This document shows positions 9,259 to 18,387 of a stretch of DNA of 37,095 bases, piece by piece. The position numbers and the translations under genes are program-made. The number at the start of each line of letters is the position of its first letter. Within the stretch, counting starts at the first letter, position 1. Source of the DNA: a bacterium (GTDB lineage Bacteria; Patescibacteriota; Saccharimonadia; Saccharimonadales; Saccharimonadaceae); contig JAJYBZ010000006.1 in NCBI GenBank assembly GCA_021778755.1, positions 1 through 37,095 of the forward strand, in the 5' to 3' direction. The notes below the pieces were generated by a model. That model saw nothing but the letters and a program-made list of their open reading frames with translations. It had not been told where the DNA came from and did not search any database.

Positions 9259-9807
9259 ATGCCAAAAGCATCAAAAAACGTGTCACAAAAACAACTTTAT
9301 GGGTTATTAACTGGTTTCGGACTGGTGCTCACTGTGGTTCTAGTTCTGGCGACCATTGGTGCCTGGGCGGGTTATACGTTCGCTACGAATCAAGTTGGCA
9401 GTCAATTATCTCAAGAGAAAATTTCGTTTCCAGCCGCTGGCTCAGTCGGATTTGATGCTAGTGAATACCCCACTCTGCAACAATATGCGGGTCAGCCTGT
9501 TAATAATGGCGTTAAGGCCAAGGCTTACGCCGATGATTACATTTGGCACCATATGATGAAAGCTTCGGGTGGTAAAACGTACGCCGAAGTTAGCAGTGCC
9601 GCCAAAGCCAACCCAGCCAACACGACATTGGCCGGTTTGAAGTCAACTTTGTTTCAGGGTGACATGTTGCGATCTAGCCTGCTAACAGCCTATGCGTTCT
9701 CGGTATTTGGTGTTATCGCCGGCTACGCCGTCATCGTCGCCTTGCTAGCAGCTGGCCTCGTCCTATTCTTGACATTCGTCGGTTTTATAAAGGCCAAGCG
9801 AGCATAG
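9259..9807 (+). CDS. Membrane protein of unknown function next to NDH-2
   Basis: 182 residues with one membrane helix at about 13-40, an outer loop of about 100 residues, and a second helix at about 140-175 ending in a basic KAKRA tail. No family recognised. AAAGGA ribosome binding site. Its stop codon abuts the ATG of the NDH-2 gene, so translation is probably coupled; it may anchor or partner that enzyme in quinone reduction. Confidence 0.75.
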   Translation: MPKASKNVSQKQLYGLLTGFGLVLTVVLVLATIGAWAGYTFATNQVGSQLSQEKISFPAAGSVGFDASEYPTLQQYAGQPVNNGVKAKAYADDYIWHHMMKASGGKTYAEVSSAAKANPANTTLAGLKSTLFQGDMLRSSLLTAYAFSVFGVIAGYAVIVALLAAGLVLFLTFVGFIKAKRA

Positions 9808-10983
9808 ATGCGAGTCGTTATTATTGGTGGCGGTTTCGGTGGTATTAGAGCTGCGCTTAATTTAGCCAATAAACCAGGATTTGAAGTTAGTTTAATCTCA
9901 AAATTACCCTACTTTGAATACACAGCGGCACTATATCGCTTCGCCACCGGACGGTCGCAAAACGAGGCGGCCATACCGCTAGACGACTTTTTCGTCAATG
10001 ATCGGAATATTAAACTTATCCAGGACGAAATTGTCGATATCGATAATGATGCCCGGGTCGTGACCGGACGGTCTGGCGAGCCATATCATTATGATGCGTT
10101 AATCTTTGCGATTGGATCAGTTGTGAATTACTTTGGGATCGCTGGACTCAGTGAGCTGTCATATAGTGTCCGTACCGTCAACGATGCCTTGGCACTTAAA
10201 AAGCACCTTCATGACGACTTGGTCGCCGGTCACGCCACTGAACGTAATTACGTCGTGGTTGGCGGTGGTGCTACGGGCGTAGAACTAGCCGGTGAATTTA
10301 CGAGTTATCTGAAAAAAGTTAGGCGTCAGCACGGTATCAAGACCAAGTTTAATGTTGATTTAATTGAGGCTAGCCCTGGATTATTATCAAGCTTACCGAC
10401 GTCTTTTACAGATAGAATTAACCGTCGCCTCAAGCGCCTAGGTGTTAAAATGTATTTCAATACCGCTGTTAAAGCCGAAGACGCAGCAGCGATTCAATTG
10501 CCGCGCGGTTCAATCAAATCGCACACCGTAGTGTGGTCGGCTGGGCTGACGAATAATCCTTTTTTTGACAAATACCCTAATCTATTTACGACCGGCAAGG
10601 GTGACAAGGTCGCGGTCAACGAATACCTCGAAGCCCTGCCTGGTATCTATATCGTGGGCGACAGCGCCGCTACGCAGTACAGTGGCTTGGCGCAGACGGC
10701 GATTAGTGACGCTAACTTTGTGACGTCAAACCTAAAACGTCAGCTGCGACACCAAACAAAGGTCGCCTATCAGCCCAAGCACCCGATTTACGCTATACCA
10801 GCTGGTCATCGTTGGGCGGCAGTCCTGTGGGGCAAGATGCGCTTTTATGGCTATTCTGGTTGGGCCCTGAGGCGACTGGCTGATTTGCGACTATATATTA
10901 CTTTTCTGCCAATAAAAAAAGCCCTCACAATCTGGCGCTCAGGTAGCGAGACCGATGAGGTCTGCGCTACCTGCCAGCAGTAA
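9808..10983 (+). CDS. ndh: Type II NADH:quinone oxidoreductase (NDH-2)
   Basis: 391 residues. FAD-binding GGGFGG at the N-terminus, the NADH-binding VVVGGGATGVELAGE in the middle, the GIYIVGDSA FAD motif, and a hydrophobic/basic C-terminal tail for peripheral membrane binding. It oxidises NADH and reduces quinone without pumping protons. In a reduced genome with no complex I visible here it would recycle NAD+ and may feed the cytochrome b6-like protein or a terminal oxidase elsewhere. Start immediately follows the stop of the membrane protein gene. Confidence 0.88.
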   Translation: MRVVIIGGGFGGIRAALNLANKPGFEVSLISKLPYFEYTAALYRFATGRSQNEAAIPLDDFFVNDRNIKLIQDEIVDIDNDARVVTGRSGEPYHYDALIFAIGSVVNYFGIAGLSELSYSVRTVNDALALKKHLHDDLVAGHATERNYVVVGGGATGVELAGEFTSYLKKVRRQHGIKTKFNVDLIEASPGLLSSLPTSFTDRINRRLKRLGVKMYFNTAVKAEDAAAIQLPRGSIKSHTVVWSAGLTNNPFFDKYPNLFTTGKGDKVAVNEYLEALPGIYIVGDSAATQYSGLAQTAISDANFVTSNLKRQLRHQTKVAYQPKHPIYAIPAGHRWAAVLWGKMRFYGYSGWALRRLADLRLYITFLPIKKALTIWRSGSETDEVCATCQQ

Positions 10984-10984
10984 G

Positions 10985-11461
10985 CTAGGCGATACGAACT
11001 AGTTGTAGTTTGTTAGCGGTAATACCATTACTCCACTCAACGATATCTTGCACGGTTTTACCAATTAGGGTTCTACCTAACGGGCTAGCGACCGAAATGC
11101 GACCATCGCTCGGATTAGCTTCGATGCTATCGACTAGCGTGTAGCGGAATAGTCGGCCTTGTTGGTCGATGAGGTCAACGATTGAACCAATCGCTACCTG
11201 TAGACGGGCTCGTTTCGACGGTAATAATACCGATGAAGCCAAGATCTGTCGTTTATTCTCTAACGACTCCTCGAGCATTTCAAGGGTCGCTAGCTTTTCA
11301 ACTCGATCGAATAGCTCATCGTGTCCAGATGTCTTGTCGAGTTCATGTAGGCTGAGCCGGGCCATTTTAATATCATGTTCGAGGCTGCTGATTGATTTTT
11401 TTAATTCTCGCATGCCTTTTTTGCTTAAGATTCGTCGTGGTGTACTGATAGCTGATTTCAT
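10985..11461 (-). CDS. GreA/GreB-like transcription factor
   Basis: 158 residues. The C-terminal half carries the Gre FKBP-like signature (VDSIEANPSDGRISVASPLG, then GKTVQDIVEW). The N-terminal half is a predicted coiled coil but lacks the usual acidic tip GDLSENAEY that binds Mg2+ in the polymerase secondary channel. It may therefore regulate RNA polymerase without stimulating transcript cleavage. GGAGGG ribosome binding site; convergent with NDH-2, one base apart. Confidence 0.8.
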   Translation of the reverse strand: MKSAISTPRRILSKKGMRELKKSISSLEHDIKMARLSLHELDKTSGHDELFDRVEKLATLEMLEESLENKRQILASSVLLPSKRARLQVAIGSIVDLIDQQGRLFRYTLVDSIEANPSDGRISVASPLGRTLIGKTVQDIVEWSNGITANKLQLVRIA

Positions 11462-11530
11462 ATCTTACCCTCCATTTATTTTATTTTGTTGAGTGTAATG
11501 CTATTGTCGCTCATCTTGCTGAGTCAAAGC

Positions 11531-12211
11531 TTAGGATTTGGAAAGTTTGGTTAATTTACCATCCTTGAGGCTAAATGTTCGGTCGGTCTTGCCGGCGATG
11601 TCCAGATCGTGGGTGACGGCAATAATTGTCGTGTTCTCGCTACGTGACAAATTATGTAATAACTCAAATATCTTTTGGCCGGTTTCGCTATCTAGGTTAC
11701 CAGTTGGCTCATCGGCTAGAATGATAGCTGGTCGATTAGCTAATGCCCTGGCAATACTGACGCGTTGTTGCTGTCCCCCGCTCAGCCGCGATGGCTTACG
11801 GAGTTGTTGGTCAGCTTTAATGCCGACATCGCTCAATAACTTTTCGGCACGCGCTTTGCGTTCTCGGGATTTAACACCACCGAATTCAAGCGCTAGCATG
11901 ACGTTTTCGAGCGCTGTTAGGTTAGGGATCAGATTGTATTGCTGAAAGACAAAGCCGATTTTACGTGCGCGATAAGCAGTCTGCTTGGCGCTTGATAGTT
12001 TGGCGATATCGACGTCATCGACATGAATATTGCCGCTAGTTGGTGTATCAAGTGCGCCTAGCATGCTCAGTAGTGTACTCTTGCCGCTACCTGATTTACC
12101 AATAATACTGACGAACTGTCCGGTGTCGACATCTAGACTGACATCTTCTAGGGCTTTGACAGTCCCGCTGGGGCTATTGAATGATTTGGTGAGGTTTTTG
12201 ACAGATAACAT
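11531..12211 (-). CDS. ABC transporter ATPase (LolD/MacB type)
   Basis: 226 residues. Walker A GKSGSGKST (38-46), Q-loop FQQYNLIPNLTALENVML, signature LSGGQQQRVS, Walker B ILADEPTGNLDSETG, and the switch His in VTHD. This subfamily drives lipoprotein or peptide export and mechanotransmission and does not do uptake. It follows its permease gene by ten bases and belongs to a four-gene minus-strand unit with a response regulator and kinase. Confidence 0.93.
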   Translation of the reverse strand: MLSVKNLTKSFNSPSGTVKALEDVSLDVDTGQFVSIIGKSGSGKSTLLSMLGALDTPTSGNIHVDDVDIAKLSSAKQTAYRARKIGFVFQQYNLIPNLTALENVMLALEFGGVKSRERKARAEKLLSDVGIKADQQLRKPSRLSGGQQQRVSIARALANRPAIILADEPTGNLDSETGQKIFELLHNLSRSENTTIIAVTHDLDIAGKTDRTFSLKDGKLTKLSKS

Positions 12212-12221
12212 GATAATACTC

Positions 12222-13577
12222 CTATTCGGACCTTAATACTTCGGCGGGGCGAATTCTTGATATAAACCAAGCTGGTACGGCACTACCGATAATCGCAATC
12301 AACAGGGTGATGCCGATGGCAGAAGCGAATACCTGTGGTGTAATACTGCTGGTGACTTGGGTAAGATTGGTGCCAATTTGGCCCAGGCCACGTTCAAAGG
12401 CGCGACCGGGTCCTCTATTGGTACCAGTTGTGGCGGTTGTTGACGATTGACTACTAGTGACGAGTGAACTGGTCATTGGACCGCTAACTAGTACACCTAG
12501 TCCGAGTCCAACGATAGCGCCAATAATAGTCAGAGTCAGGGCTTCGGCGACGAATTGAGCCACTACCTTCTGGCTGGTGCCGCCGATCGCCTTGATGACA
12601 CCTATCTCGCGTCGGCGTTCACGCACGATCATAACCATCGCTAGTAGCACGATGACCGCACCGGCGATTGTTGCGCCGATAACACCGGCTAGGGCTAAGT
12701 TAGCGATATTCGATAGCGAGGCGACGCTTGTTGCGGCTTGCTCGGCTTCACTGGTAATGTCGGCCTTATCGCCGAACGAAGTCTTGAGCGCGCTTACGAC
12801 AGCATTGACGTTGTCGCTGCTATCGACCTTGGCGATGACGTGCGTAACGTCCCCGGGTTGGCTGGTGAGGGTTTGCAGGGTGGCCAGAGGCATAATGATA
12901 CCGCTGTCTTGGAAGGTGTTACCGGTTGTGAAGATACCGCTAACTGTAATCGTTTTGCCATAGGCCGTGAATGTACTGCCGGGCGTTAGACTGTTTTTCG
13001 TGGCAAGTGTTGTTCCGACCAAGGCGACTAGGTCGCTACCCGATCCGTTAATCGTTGAGCCACTGCTAATTGTCAGGCTGCCACCGTTGGTGGCGACTGA
13101 ATCAGGATTAGTAGTTCCTGTGACGGCTGTACGTGGCGTAAAAGCTGGCCGTGTGGCTGCACTGGTACTATCAGCCGTAGGACTGGTGCTGCTGGATGCC
13201 GCTGGGCTGTCAAAGCGTTGCTGACGCTCGCCAAAACTACCTAGTTCTAGCGATGACGTTAGATTGGTATCGGTTGAGCCTAGCTGATCGCTCAGCGTTG
13301 CAGTGGTGCTACTGATGTGCGGAGTTGCCTTAATCGTAGCTAATTGGTCGCTCGTGAACGGCGTACCGCCACCGGCGAAACCATTAATACCAGCTGGATT
13401 GATTGTTACGAGTGTGCCGGCACTACTTTTAACGTCGGCGATTTTGGCATTGACACTACTGCGGGCTACTAACATGCTCAGAATTAAGCCAATGCTAATT
13501 GCTAGCATTAGGACGATAGCGCCGCTGCGTAGTGGGCTGCGCATGGAGTTTTTGACGCCCCTTGATATAACATTCAT
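12222..13577 (-). CDS. ABC transporter permease (MacB/FtsX family)
   Basis: 451 residues: one N-terminal membrane helix (about 18-40), a large outer domain (about 45-285, rich in Ser/Thr/Gly), then three membrane helices (about 295-320, 345-370, 415-440) with the FtsX-type ERRREIGVIKAIGG cytoplasmic loop. The C-terminus IRPAEVLRSE is typical of the family. Partner of the ATPase downstream; likely exports a peptide, lipoprotein or antimicrobial compound, or senses envelope stress with the neighbouring kinase. Confidence 0.9.
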   Translation of the reverse strand: MNVISRGVKNSMRSPLRSGAIVLMLAISIGLILSMLVARSSVNAKIADVKSSAGTLVTINPAGINGFAGGGTPFTSDQLATIKATPHISSTTATLSDQLGSTDTNLTSSLELGSFGERQQRFDSPAASSSTSPTADSTSAATRPAFTPRTAVTGTTNPDSVATNGGSLTISSGSTINGSGSDLVALVGTTLATKNSLTPGSTFTAYGKTITVSGIFTTGNTFQDSGIIMPLATLQTLTSQPGDVTHVIAKVDSSDNVNAVVSALKTSFGDKADITSEAEQAATSVASLSNIANLALAGVIGATIAGAVIVLLAMVMIVRERRREIGVIKAIGGTSQKVVAQFVAEALTLTIIGAIVGLGLGVLVSGPMTSSLVTSSQSSTTATTGTNRGPGRAFERGLGQIGTNLTQVTSSITPQVFASAIGITLLIAIIGSAVPAWFISRIRPAEVLRSE

Positions 13578-13632
13578 GATTCTAATACTCTCCTTGATTA
13601 GGTATTTATAGGCGGAGTATAGTTAGCGCGAC

Positions 13633-14637
13633 TTAGATTTTGCTTGGGCTTTTTTGAATTGTAGGCAGCATGACTTTAAAGATAGTCGACTTGCCTGGCG
13701 TACTCGTGACGCTCAATTCACCATTATGTAGTTCGACGATTTTTTTGGCCAGTGACAGCCCTAGGCCGTAACCTTTATTGTCTTGTTTGGTACGTGAGTT
13801 ATCGGCGCGATAAAAGCGATCAAAAATATGTGGCAAGATCTCGGCGTCGATGCCTGGACCAGTGTTTTTGACTGTAAAAGCTAATTGTTTATTGCTAGAG
13901 GAGATAGTTACATTCACCGGTGAACCGCTAGGGCTATATTTCAGGGCATTATCGATAAGAACTGATACTAACTCGGTTAGCGCAGTCTCGTTACCTTCTA
14001 CTAGTGGATGGGATGAGGTTTTGACGACGACACGCCCACCTGGTTCATCGTATAGATCTATCACCTCCCTAGTGATATCTTGTATATCGACAGCTGTTCG
14101 CTCAAGTTTATCGTGATCTAGCCGGGACAGATTTAGTAGCATCTCAGACAGGCCGGTTAGTTTATCAACCTCTTCCAGGTTGCTATATAAGATCTTTTCC
14201 AGGTCCTGCTTGGTCGAGTCTTTGTCGCGCAGAGCGACCTCTAGCTCGGTCTTCATGGCGGCTAGTGGCGTGCGTAGTTCATGACTGGCGTCGCTCGTGA
14301 AGCGTGTCTGGGCGTCGTGGGCCTCCTCGATCGGTCTGAGTGTGCGCCGAGCCAGCAAGAAACTGATGACACCGCCACTGACCAGAATAATAACATTGGC
14401 ATAAATTAGCTCTATCACGATATGACTGGACGCTTCGCCTAATTCGGTGGTTCTAAATAGGTTGTTGGGATCGGGCGCCATGCCGCCAGTAATGCGTAAA
14501 TTACTCTGTAGTTTGGTCAACCTGACATCAACTTCGTGTGAGGTGGTCTGATAAATCGCTACGCTGAACAGGATACTGATGACCATCAATATTAACAGAT
14601 ACCAGCCAGTCAACTTCAGAGTGGCCGACTGGAACAT
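13633..14637 (-). CDS. Sensor histidine kinase
   Basis: 334 residues: membrane helix about 12-30, a short outer loop of about 40 residues, membrane helix about 73-95, then the HisKA dimerisation helix with phospho-His H119 (DASHELRTPL) and a HATPase domain (N box NALKYSPSG, G boxes IFDRFYRADN and GYGLGLSLAKKIVE). No HAMP domain is obvious. The short sensor loop resembles kinases that sense through a partner transporter, here the adjacent ABC exporter. Its ATG abuts the stop of the response regulator gene. Confidence 0.93.
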   Translation of the reverse strand: MFQSATLKLTGWYLLILMVISILFSVAIYQTTSHEVDVRLTKLQSNLRITGGMAPDPNNLFRTTELGEASSHIVIELIYANVIILVSGGVISFLLARRTLRPIEEAHDAQTRFTSDASHELRTPLAAMKTELEVALRDKDSTKQDLEKILYSNLEEVDKLTGLSEMLLNLSRLDHDKLERTAVDIQDITREVIDLYDEPGGRVVVKTSSHPLVEGNETALTELVSVLIDNALKYSPSGSPVNVTISSSNKQLAFTVKNTGPGIDAEILPHIFDRFYRADNSRTKQDNKGYGLGLSLAKKIVELHNGELSVTSTPGKSTIFKVMLPTIQKSPSKI

Positions 14638-15312
14638 CTAGTTGTTTCCTAGCTTGTACCCAAATCCTCGAACGGTGTGAATTAGGTTGGTTTTAAACGG
14701 CTCATCTATCTTGTTGCGTAGGTATTTGACATAAACCTCAACCGTATTAGGTAAAATATCGGCATCGTAGTTCCAGACATGGCTAATAATAGCGTCCTTG
14801 CTGAGCGTGCGGTCGGGGTTGCGCATGAGGTATTCTAGAAGCGCAAACTCGCGACTGGTCAAGTTAATCGTTTTATTGTCACGTTTCACGACGAAATTAT
14901 TCGTGTCCAGTGATAAATCTTCGACGGTTAATACTGAGGCTTGCTGTTCGGTGGGGCGTCGAATTAGGGCGCGCACACGGGCTAGTAGCTCCTCGAGGGC
15001 GAACGGTTTGACTAAGTAATCATCGGCGCCGCCATCAAGGCCTTTGGTGCGGTCACGTACGCTACCGAGAGCTGTCAATAAAATTACTGGGGTATGAATC
15101 TTGGCTTGACGCATTGCTTGGACAATCTCTAATCCGTTATATTCACCCGGTATCATGCGATCAATAATCGCCGCATCGTAGGGTTCGGTCGTAGCCATGG
15201 CATAGCCATCATCACCGTCGTATGATACGTCAACGGCGTAGCGTTCTTGTTCTAGGGCCTTCTTGAGGGCATTCGCAATTTTGTGATCGTCTTCGATAAC
15301 TAGTATTCTCAT
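14638..15312 (-). CDS. OmpR/PhoB-family response regulator
   Basis: 224 residues. Receiver domain with acidic pocket E7-D8-D9, phospho-acceptor D51 (AIIDRMIPG), the conserved Thr in LLTALG and Lys in YLVKPF, then an OmpR-type winged helix (about 128-222). First gene of the unit RR, kinase, permease, ATPase; it probably controls that exporter. Upstream there is a TATAAG-like -10 and no clear ribosome binding site. Confidence 0.94.
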   Translation of the reverse strand: MRILVIEDDHKIANALKKALEQERYAVDVSYDGDDGYAMATTEPYDAAIIDRMIPGEYNGLEIVQAMRQAKIHTPVILLTALGSVRDRTKGLDGGADDYLVKPFALEELLARVRALIRRPTEQQASVLTVEDLSLDTNNFVVKRDNKTINLTSREFALLEYLMRNPDRTLSKDAIISHVWNYDADILPNTVEVYVKYLRNKIDEPFKTNLIHTVRGFGYKLGNN

Positions 15313-15353
15313 AGGCCTATCTTATATCTTGAAACTGAGAGCTACCTTAGTTT

Positions 15354-15677
15354 CTAAGCATTCACTTTCTTATATTTACTACTCCACGACTCCATGTCGA
15401 TAATAATCGGCAACAGATCCCTGCCCTTGGCAGTCAGGCTATATTCACACCTGGAAGAACCAGTCGTGGTCGTTTTGAGTATAATACCTTCTTGCTCTAA
15501 TCGGTCTAATCTGGCCGAAAGCGTACGAGGGTTAATACCGTCTGCTGAATCTTGCAATTGGCAGAACCTGACTTTGTTTTCGTTGATAAAGAACCGCAGC
15601 AATAGCGGTGTCCACTTGTCACCTAGTATCTCGGTTGCGGCTTTGACGCAGCCGACAGACGTTTTTAGTGCTTCCAT
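15354..15677 (-). CDS. HxlR-family winged-helix regulator
   Basis: 107 residues with the HxlR layout: an N-terminal Cys (C9), ILGDKWTPLLLRFF, the recognition helix INPRTLSARLDRLE, and the wing RCEYSLTAKGRDLLPII. Members sense redox or small electrophiles and bind DNA as dimers. A near-consensus promoter lies directly before the ATG, giving an almost leaderless message. Divergent from the AI-2E family gene, with only 95 bases between them, so it may regulate that gene and itself. Confidence 0.9.
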   Translation of the reverse strand: MEALKTSVGCVKAATEILGDKWTPLLLRFFINENKVRFCQLQDSADGINPRTLSARLDRLEQEGIILKTTTTGSSRCEYSLTAKGRDLLPIIIDMESWSSKYKKVNA

Positions 15678-15686
15678 ATATCAATT

Positions 15687-15715
15687 ACTATACATTATGT
15701 AGCGAATGTTGTCAA
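15687..15715 (-). promoter_or_regulatory. Sigma70 promoter of the HxlR gene
   Basis: Minus strand: perfect TTGACA (15715-15710), 17-base spacer, TATAGT (15692-15687). The -10 box ends nine bases before the ATG, so the 5' leader is only a few bases. Confidence 0.7.
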
Positions 15716-15759
15716 AATCGGATTCTAGCCCTGAAGTGTCAAAGGTTTGACTAACAGTG

Positions 15760-15765
15760 TATAAT
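15760..15765 (+). promoter_or_regulatory. TATAAT -10 box seven bases before the AI-2E family gene
   Basis: A perfect -10 hexamer lies so close to the ATG (15773) that transcription should begin at or next to the start codon. No good -35 box at the right spacing; this promoter might need an activator. Confidence 0.5.
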
Positions 15766-15772
15766 ACGCAAT

Positions 15773-16894
15773 ATGAAAGTAAAACTTGAAATAGATACAA
15801 GAACGTTTGTGCGGTTTTGGTTAGTTGTAATTGGCTTTGGAGCCGCGGCAGCAGTGATTTATAGCGCCAGGACGGCTCTTATTATCGTGGCTGCAGCCGC
15901 CTTTTTGGCATTAGCTCTAAACCCTCCGGTCAGCCGCTTGGCTAAATTTATGCCCGGTAAAAGTCGCGTTGCCGGCACGGCGCTAGCCTATGTTGCCGTT
16001 GTTTTAACACTGAGCGCCTTCATGTTCTTGGTTGTACCGCCGATTGTGCAGCAGACTGCTAAGGTTGGCGAAACAATTCCCGGCCTAGTGCGTACCGCCA
16101 CTGAACAATACCAGGGTTTAAACTCGTTTATTCAACATTACAATCTGCAGCCACAGGTTGACAGTATGCTGAATTCGATCAAAAACAGCGCGTCATCGCT
16201 GGCGGGTACGGTTGGGTCTAACCTAGTATCTGGCATCGGCTCGTTATTTTATGGTATCGCGACCGTCATCATGGTGCTAGGCTTGTCGTTCTTTATGCTG
16301 GTTGAAGGCCCGATGTGGCTAGGTCGGCTATGGAGTTTGTACACCGATGAGGACCGCATGAATTACCACCGTTTGCTATTACATCGGATGTACTCGGTCG
16401 TCACTAGTTATATTACTGGCCAGCTGACCGTATCAGCACTTGCCGGTGTGGTGGCTAGCAGCACGGTGTTCGTGTTAAGTTTGATATTTAATGTGCCGGC
16501 AAACTTTGCGATTCCAGCGGCGGCGATTATCTTTATTTTGTCCTTGATTCCGATGTTCGGTGAGATGATTGGCGTGATTCTGATCGGTTTAATCTTGGCG
16601 TTTAACGATTTTTCGGCGGCGATTGCGTTCGTGGTATTTTATGTAATTTATATGCAAGTTGAGAATAATTACATCGTACCAAAGATTCAGTCGCGTAAAC
16701 TGGAGCTATCAGCCCTGGCGATCTTGATATCGGTGATTATCGGTATTTACATCTTTGGTATTGCTGGTGGTATTATCTCGATACCGATCGCCGGTTCAAT
16801 CAAGATTTTTGTCGAAGAATACATTAGTCGTCAAAAAAGCAAAAAACATAAGCGCGGTCTTGGCGCGGTCAAATTAGTCAAAGTTGAAGACTAG
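15773..16894 (+). CDS. AI-2E family transporter (TqsA/PerM type)
   Basis: 373 residues with the family pattern: two or three N-terminal membrane helices, an amphipathic middle segment (about 95-150), then five or so further helices with the conserved SLIPMFGEMIGVI and ENNYIVPKIQSRKLELSAL segments. Family members export diverse substrates such as autoinducer-2, or act as Na+/H+ antiporters; the name does not prove a quorum-sensing role. Its stop overlaps the stop of cysS by four bases. Confidence 0.88.
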   Translation: MKVKLEIDTRTFVRFWLVVIGFGAAAAVIYSARTALIIVAAAAFLALALNPPVSRLAKFMPGKSRVAGTALAYVAVVLTLSAFMFLVVPPIVQQTAKVGETIPGLVRTATEQYQGLNSFIQHYNLQPQVDSMLNSIKNSASSLAGTVGSNLVSGIGSLFYGIATVIMVLGLSFFMLVEGPMWLGRLWSLYTDEDRMNYHRLLLHRMYSVVTSYITGQLTVSALAGVVASSTVFVLSLIFNVPANFAIPAAAIIFILSLIPMFGEMIGVILIGLILAFNDFSAAIAFVVFYVIYMQVENNYIVPKIQSRKLELSALAILISVIIGIYIFGIAGGIISIPIAGSIKIFVEEYISRQKSKKHKRGLGAVKLVKVED

Positions 16895-18387
16895 CCTAGA
16901 TATTCCCAGACTGGCCCATGAGCGGTGTCGCGTATTGTGACGCCGCTTTTCTCAATTTCCTGACGTAATTTATCAGATGTCTTCCAATCTTGGCTACTAC
17001 GCGCCTGTTGACGCTTCAGAATTAGACGCTTGATGTCGTCAGATACATCGGGTGTCGTTGTCAGTAACTGCAAGCCAAGTGTTTGGTCGATCGTGTCCAG
17101 CAGCTCAATGAATGCATGTTGATGAATATCTGCTAGCGGGGCGTGCGTTAGTCGCGAAAAAGCTTCGTCGACGATCACTAATGCTGCTGGTGTGTCTAGG
17201 TCATTGTTCAGTACTTCGAGAAGTGCTTGTGAGGTGGCATAGAGTGAAATTGTGCCCTTATCGGTACTTTTGTCATCGTCGTCGCGCAAGGTATCATGTG
17301 TTTGGTGACGCATCGCCGCTATATTACGCCAATTACGCAGGCGGTTCTGGGCAGCTGTCAAATTCTCGAACGTAAAGTTACCTTCGCTTCGGTAATGGGT
17401 CTGCAGGACAAACATGCGATAATCGTTTGGTGTATAACCGCGAGCTGTTAGATCGTCGATTGTATAGCCATTACCGAGCGACTTACTGATTTTTGTGCCA
17501 TTAACCTTCAAGTGGTTATTATGTAGCCAGAAGTTGCTAAGGGGCTTATCGGTGACAGCTTCGGACTGAGCGATTTCATTTGTGTGGTGGACTGGGATGT
17601 GGTCGATGCCGCCAGTATGAATGTCGAGTGTCTCGCCAAGTAACGTCATGGCCATCGCCGAACACTCTAGATGCCATCCGGGGAAGCCCATGATCAGCTT
17701 ACGGTCTTCTGTATTCTTGCTGCTGTCTTCTAATAAATCATCAGGTGTTTCCCACTCCATATCGCGCTTTTCGTCATTTGGCGAGAATTTCCAGAGAGCA
17801 AAATCGCTTGCATTATGCTTTTGAGGGTTCATTTCAACGCGCGCTCCAGCTCGAAGTGCCATCAGGTCTAGGTGCGCAAAATCAGCGTAGCGCGGGAATT
17901 TACTGGTATCGAAGTAGATACCGTCATCAATTTGATATGTAAAGCCTTTGTTCTTAAGCTTGCGAACTAACTCGAGTTGTTGCGGGATGTAGTCGGTTGC
18001 TTTGGCGATGTGTTGCGGCTTGATTAAACCCAATTGATCAATCTTGTTTACGAAATCCAACCCATAGAACTGAGCGACTTCCCAGGCGGTTTTGCCCTCG
18101 CGCCGGGCGCCCTTTGCTAGTTTATCTTCTCCGTTATTAGCATCACCTTCGTTCTCACCGGTTAAATGCCCGACGTCAGTGATATTCATGACGCGCTCAA
18201 CGGTGTAGTCATTGGCCATTAAAACCCGAACCAAGATATCCCAGGCGATATAACCAAACCAATTACCAATGTGTAGATAGTTATAAACGGTCGGTCCACA
18301 AGTATAAAGTTTGACCAAATTTGGTGTTTGCGAGATAAACTCGTCATTATTACCGGTTAACGTATTATGAAGCCTGAGTGCCATCAT
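16891..18387 (-). CDS. cysS: Cysteinyl-tRNA synthetase
   Basis: 498 residues. Class I HIGH motif in YLHIGNW, KMSKS variant KISKS, and the catalytic Zn ligands are all present: Cys in YTCGPTVYNY, Cys in GWHLECSAM, and His/Glu in the VHHTNEIAQSE segment. It attaches Cys to tRNA-Cys. The start overlaps the end of the DHH phosphoesterase gene by 23 bases, so the two are probably translated together. Confidence 0.95.
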   Translation of the reverse strand: MMALRLHNTLTGNNDEFISQTPNLVKLYTCGPTVYNYLHIGNWFGYIAWDILVRVLMANDYTVERVMNITDVGHLTGENEGDANNGEDKLAKGARREGKTAWEVAQFYGLDFVNKIDQLGLIKPQHIAKATDYIPQQLELVRKLKNKGFTYQIDDGIYFDTSKFPRYADFAHLDLMALRAGARVEMNPQKHNASDFALWKFSPNDEKRDMEWETPDDLLEDSSKNTEDRKLIMGFPGWHLECSAMAMTLLGETLDIHTGGIDHIPVHHTNEIAQSEAVTDKPLSNFWLHNNHLKVNGTKISKSLGNGYTIDDLTARGYTPNDYRMFVLQTHYRSEGNFTFENLTAAQNRLRNWRNIAAMRHQTHDTLRDDDDKSTDKGTISLYATSQALLEVLNNDLDTPAALVIVDEAFSRLTHAPLADIHQHAFIELLDTIDQTLGLQLLTTTPDVSDDIKRLILKRQQARSSQDWKTSDKLRQEIEKSGVTIRDTAHGPVWEYLG

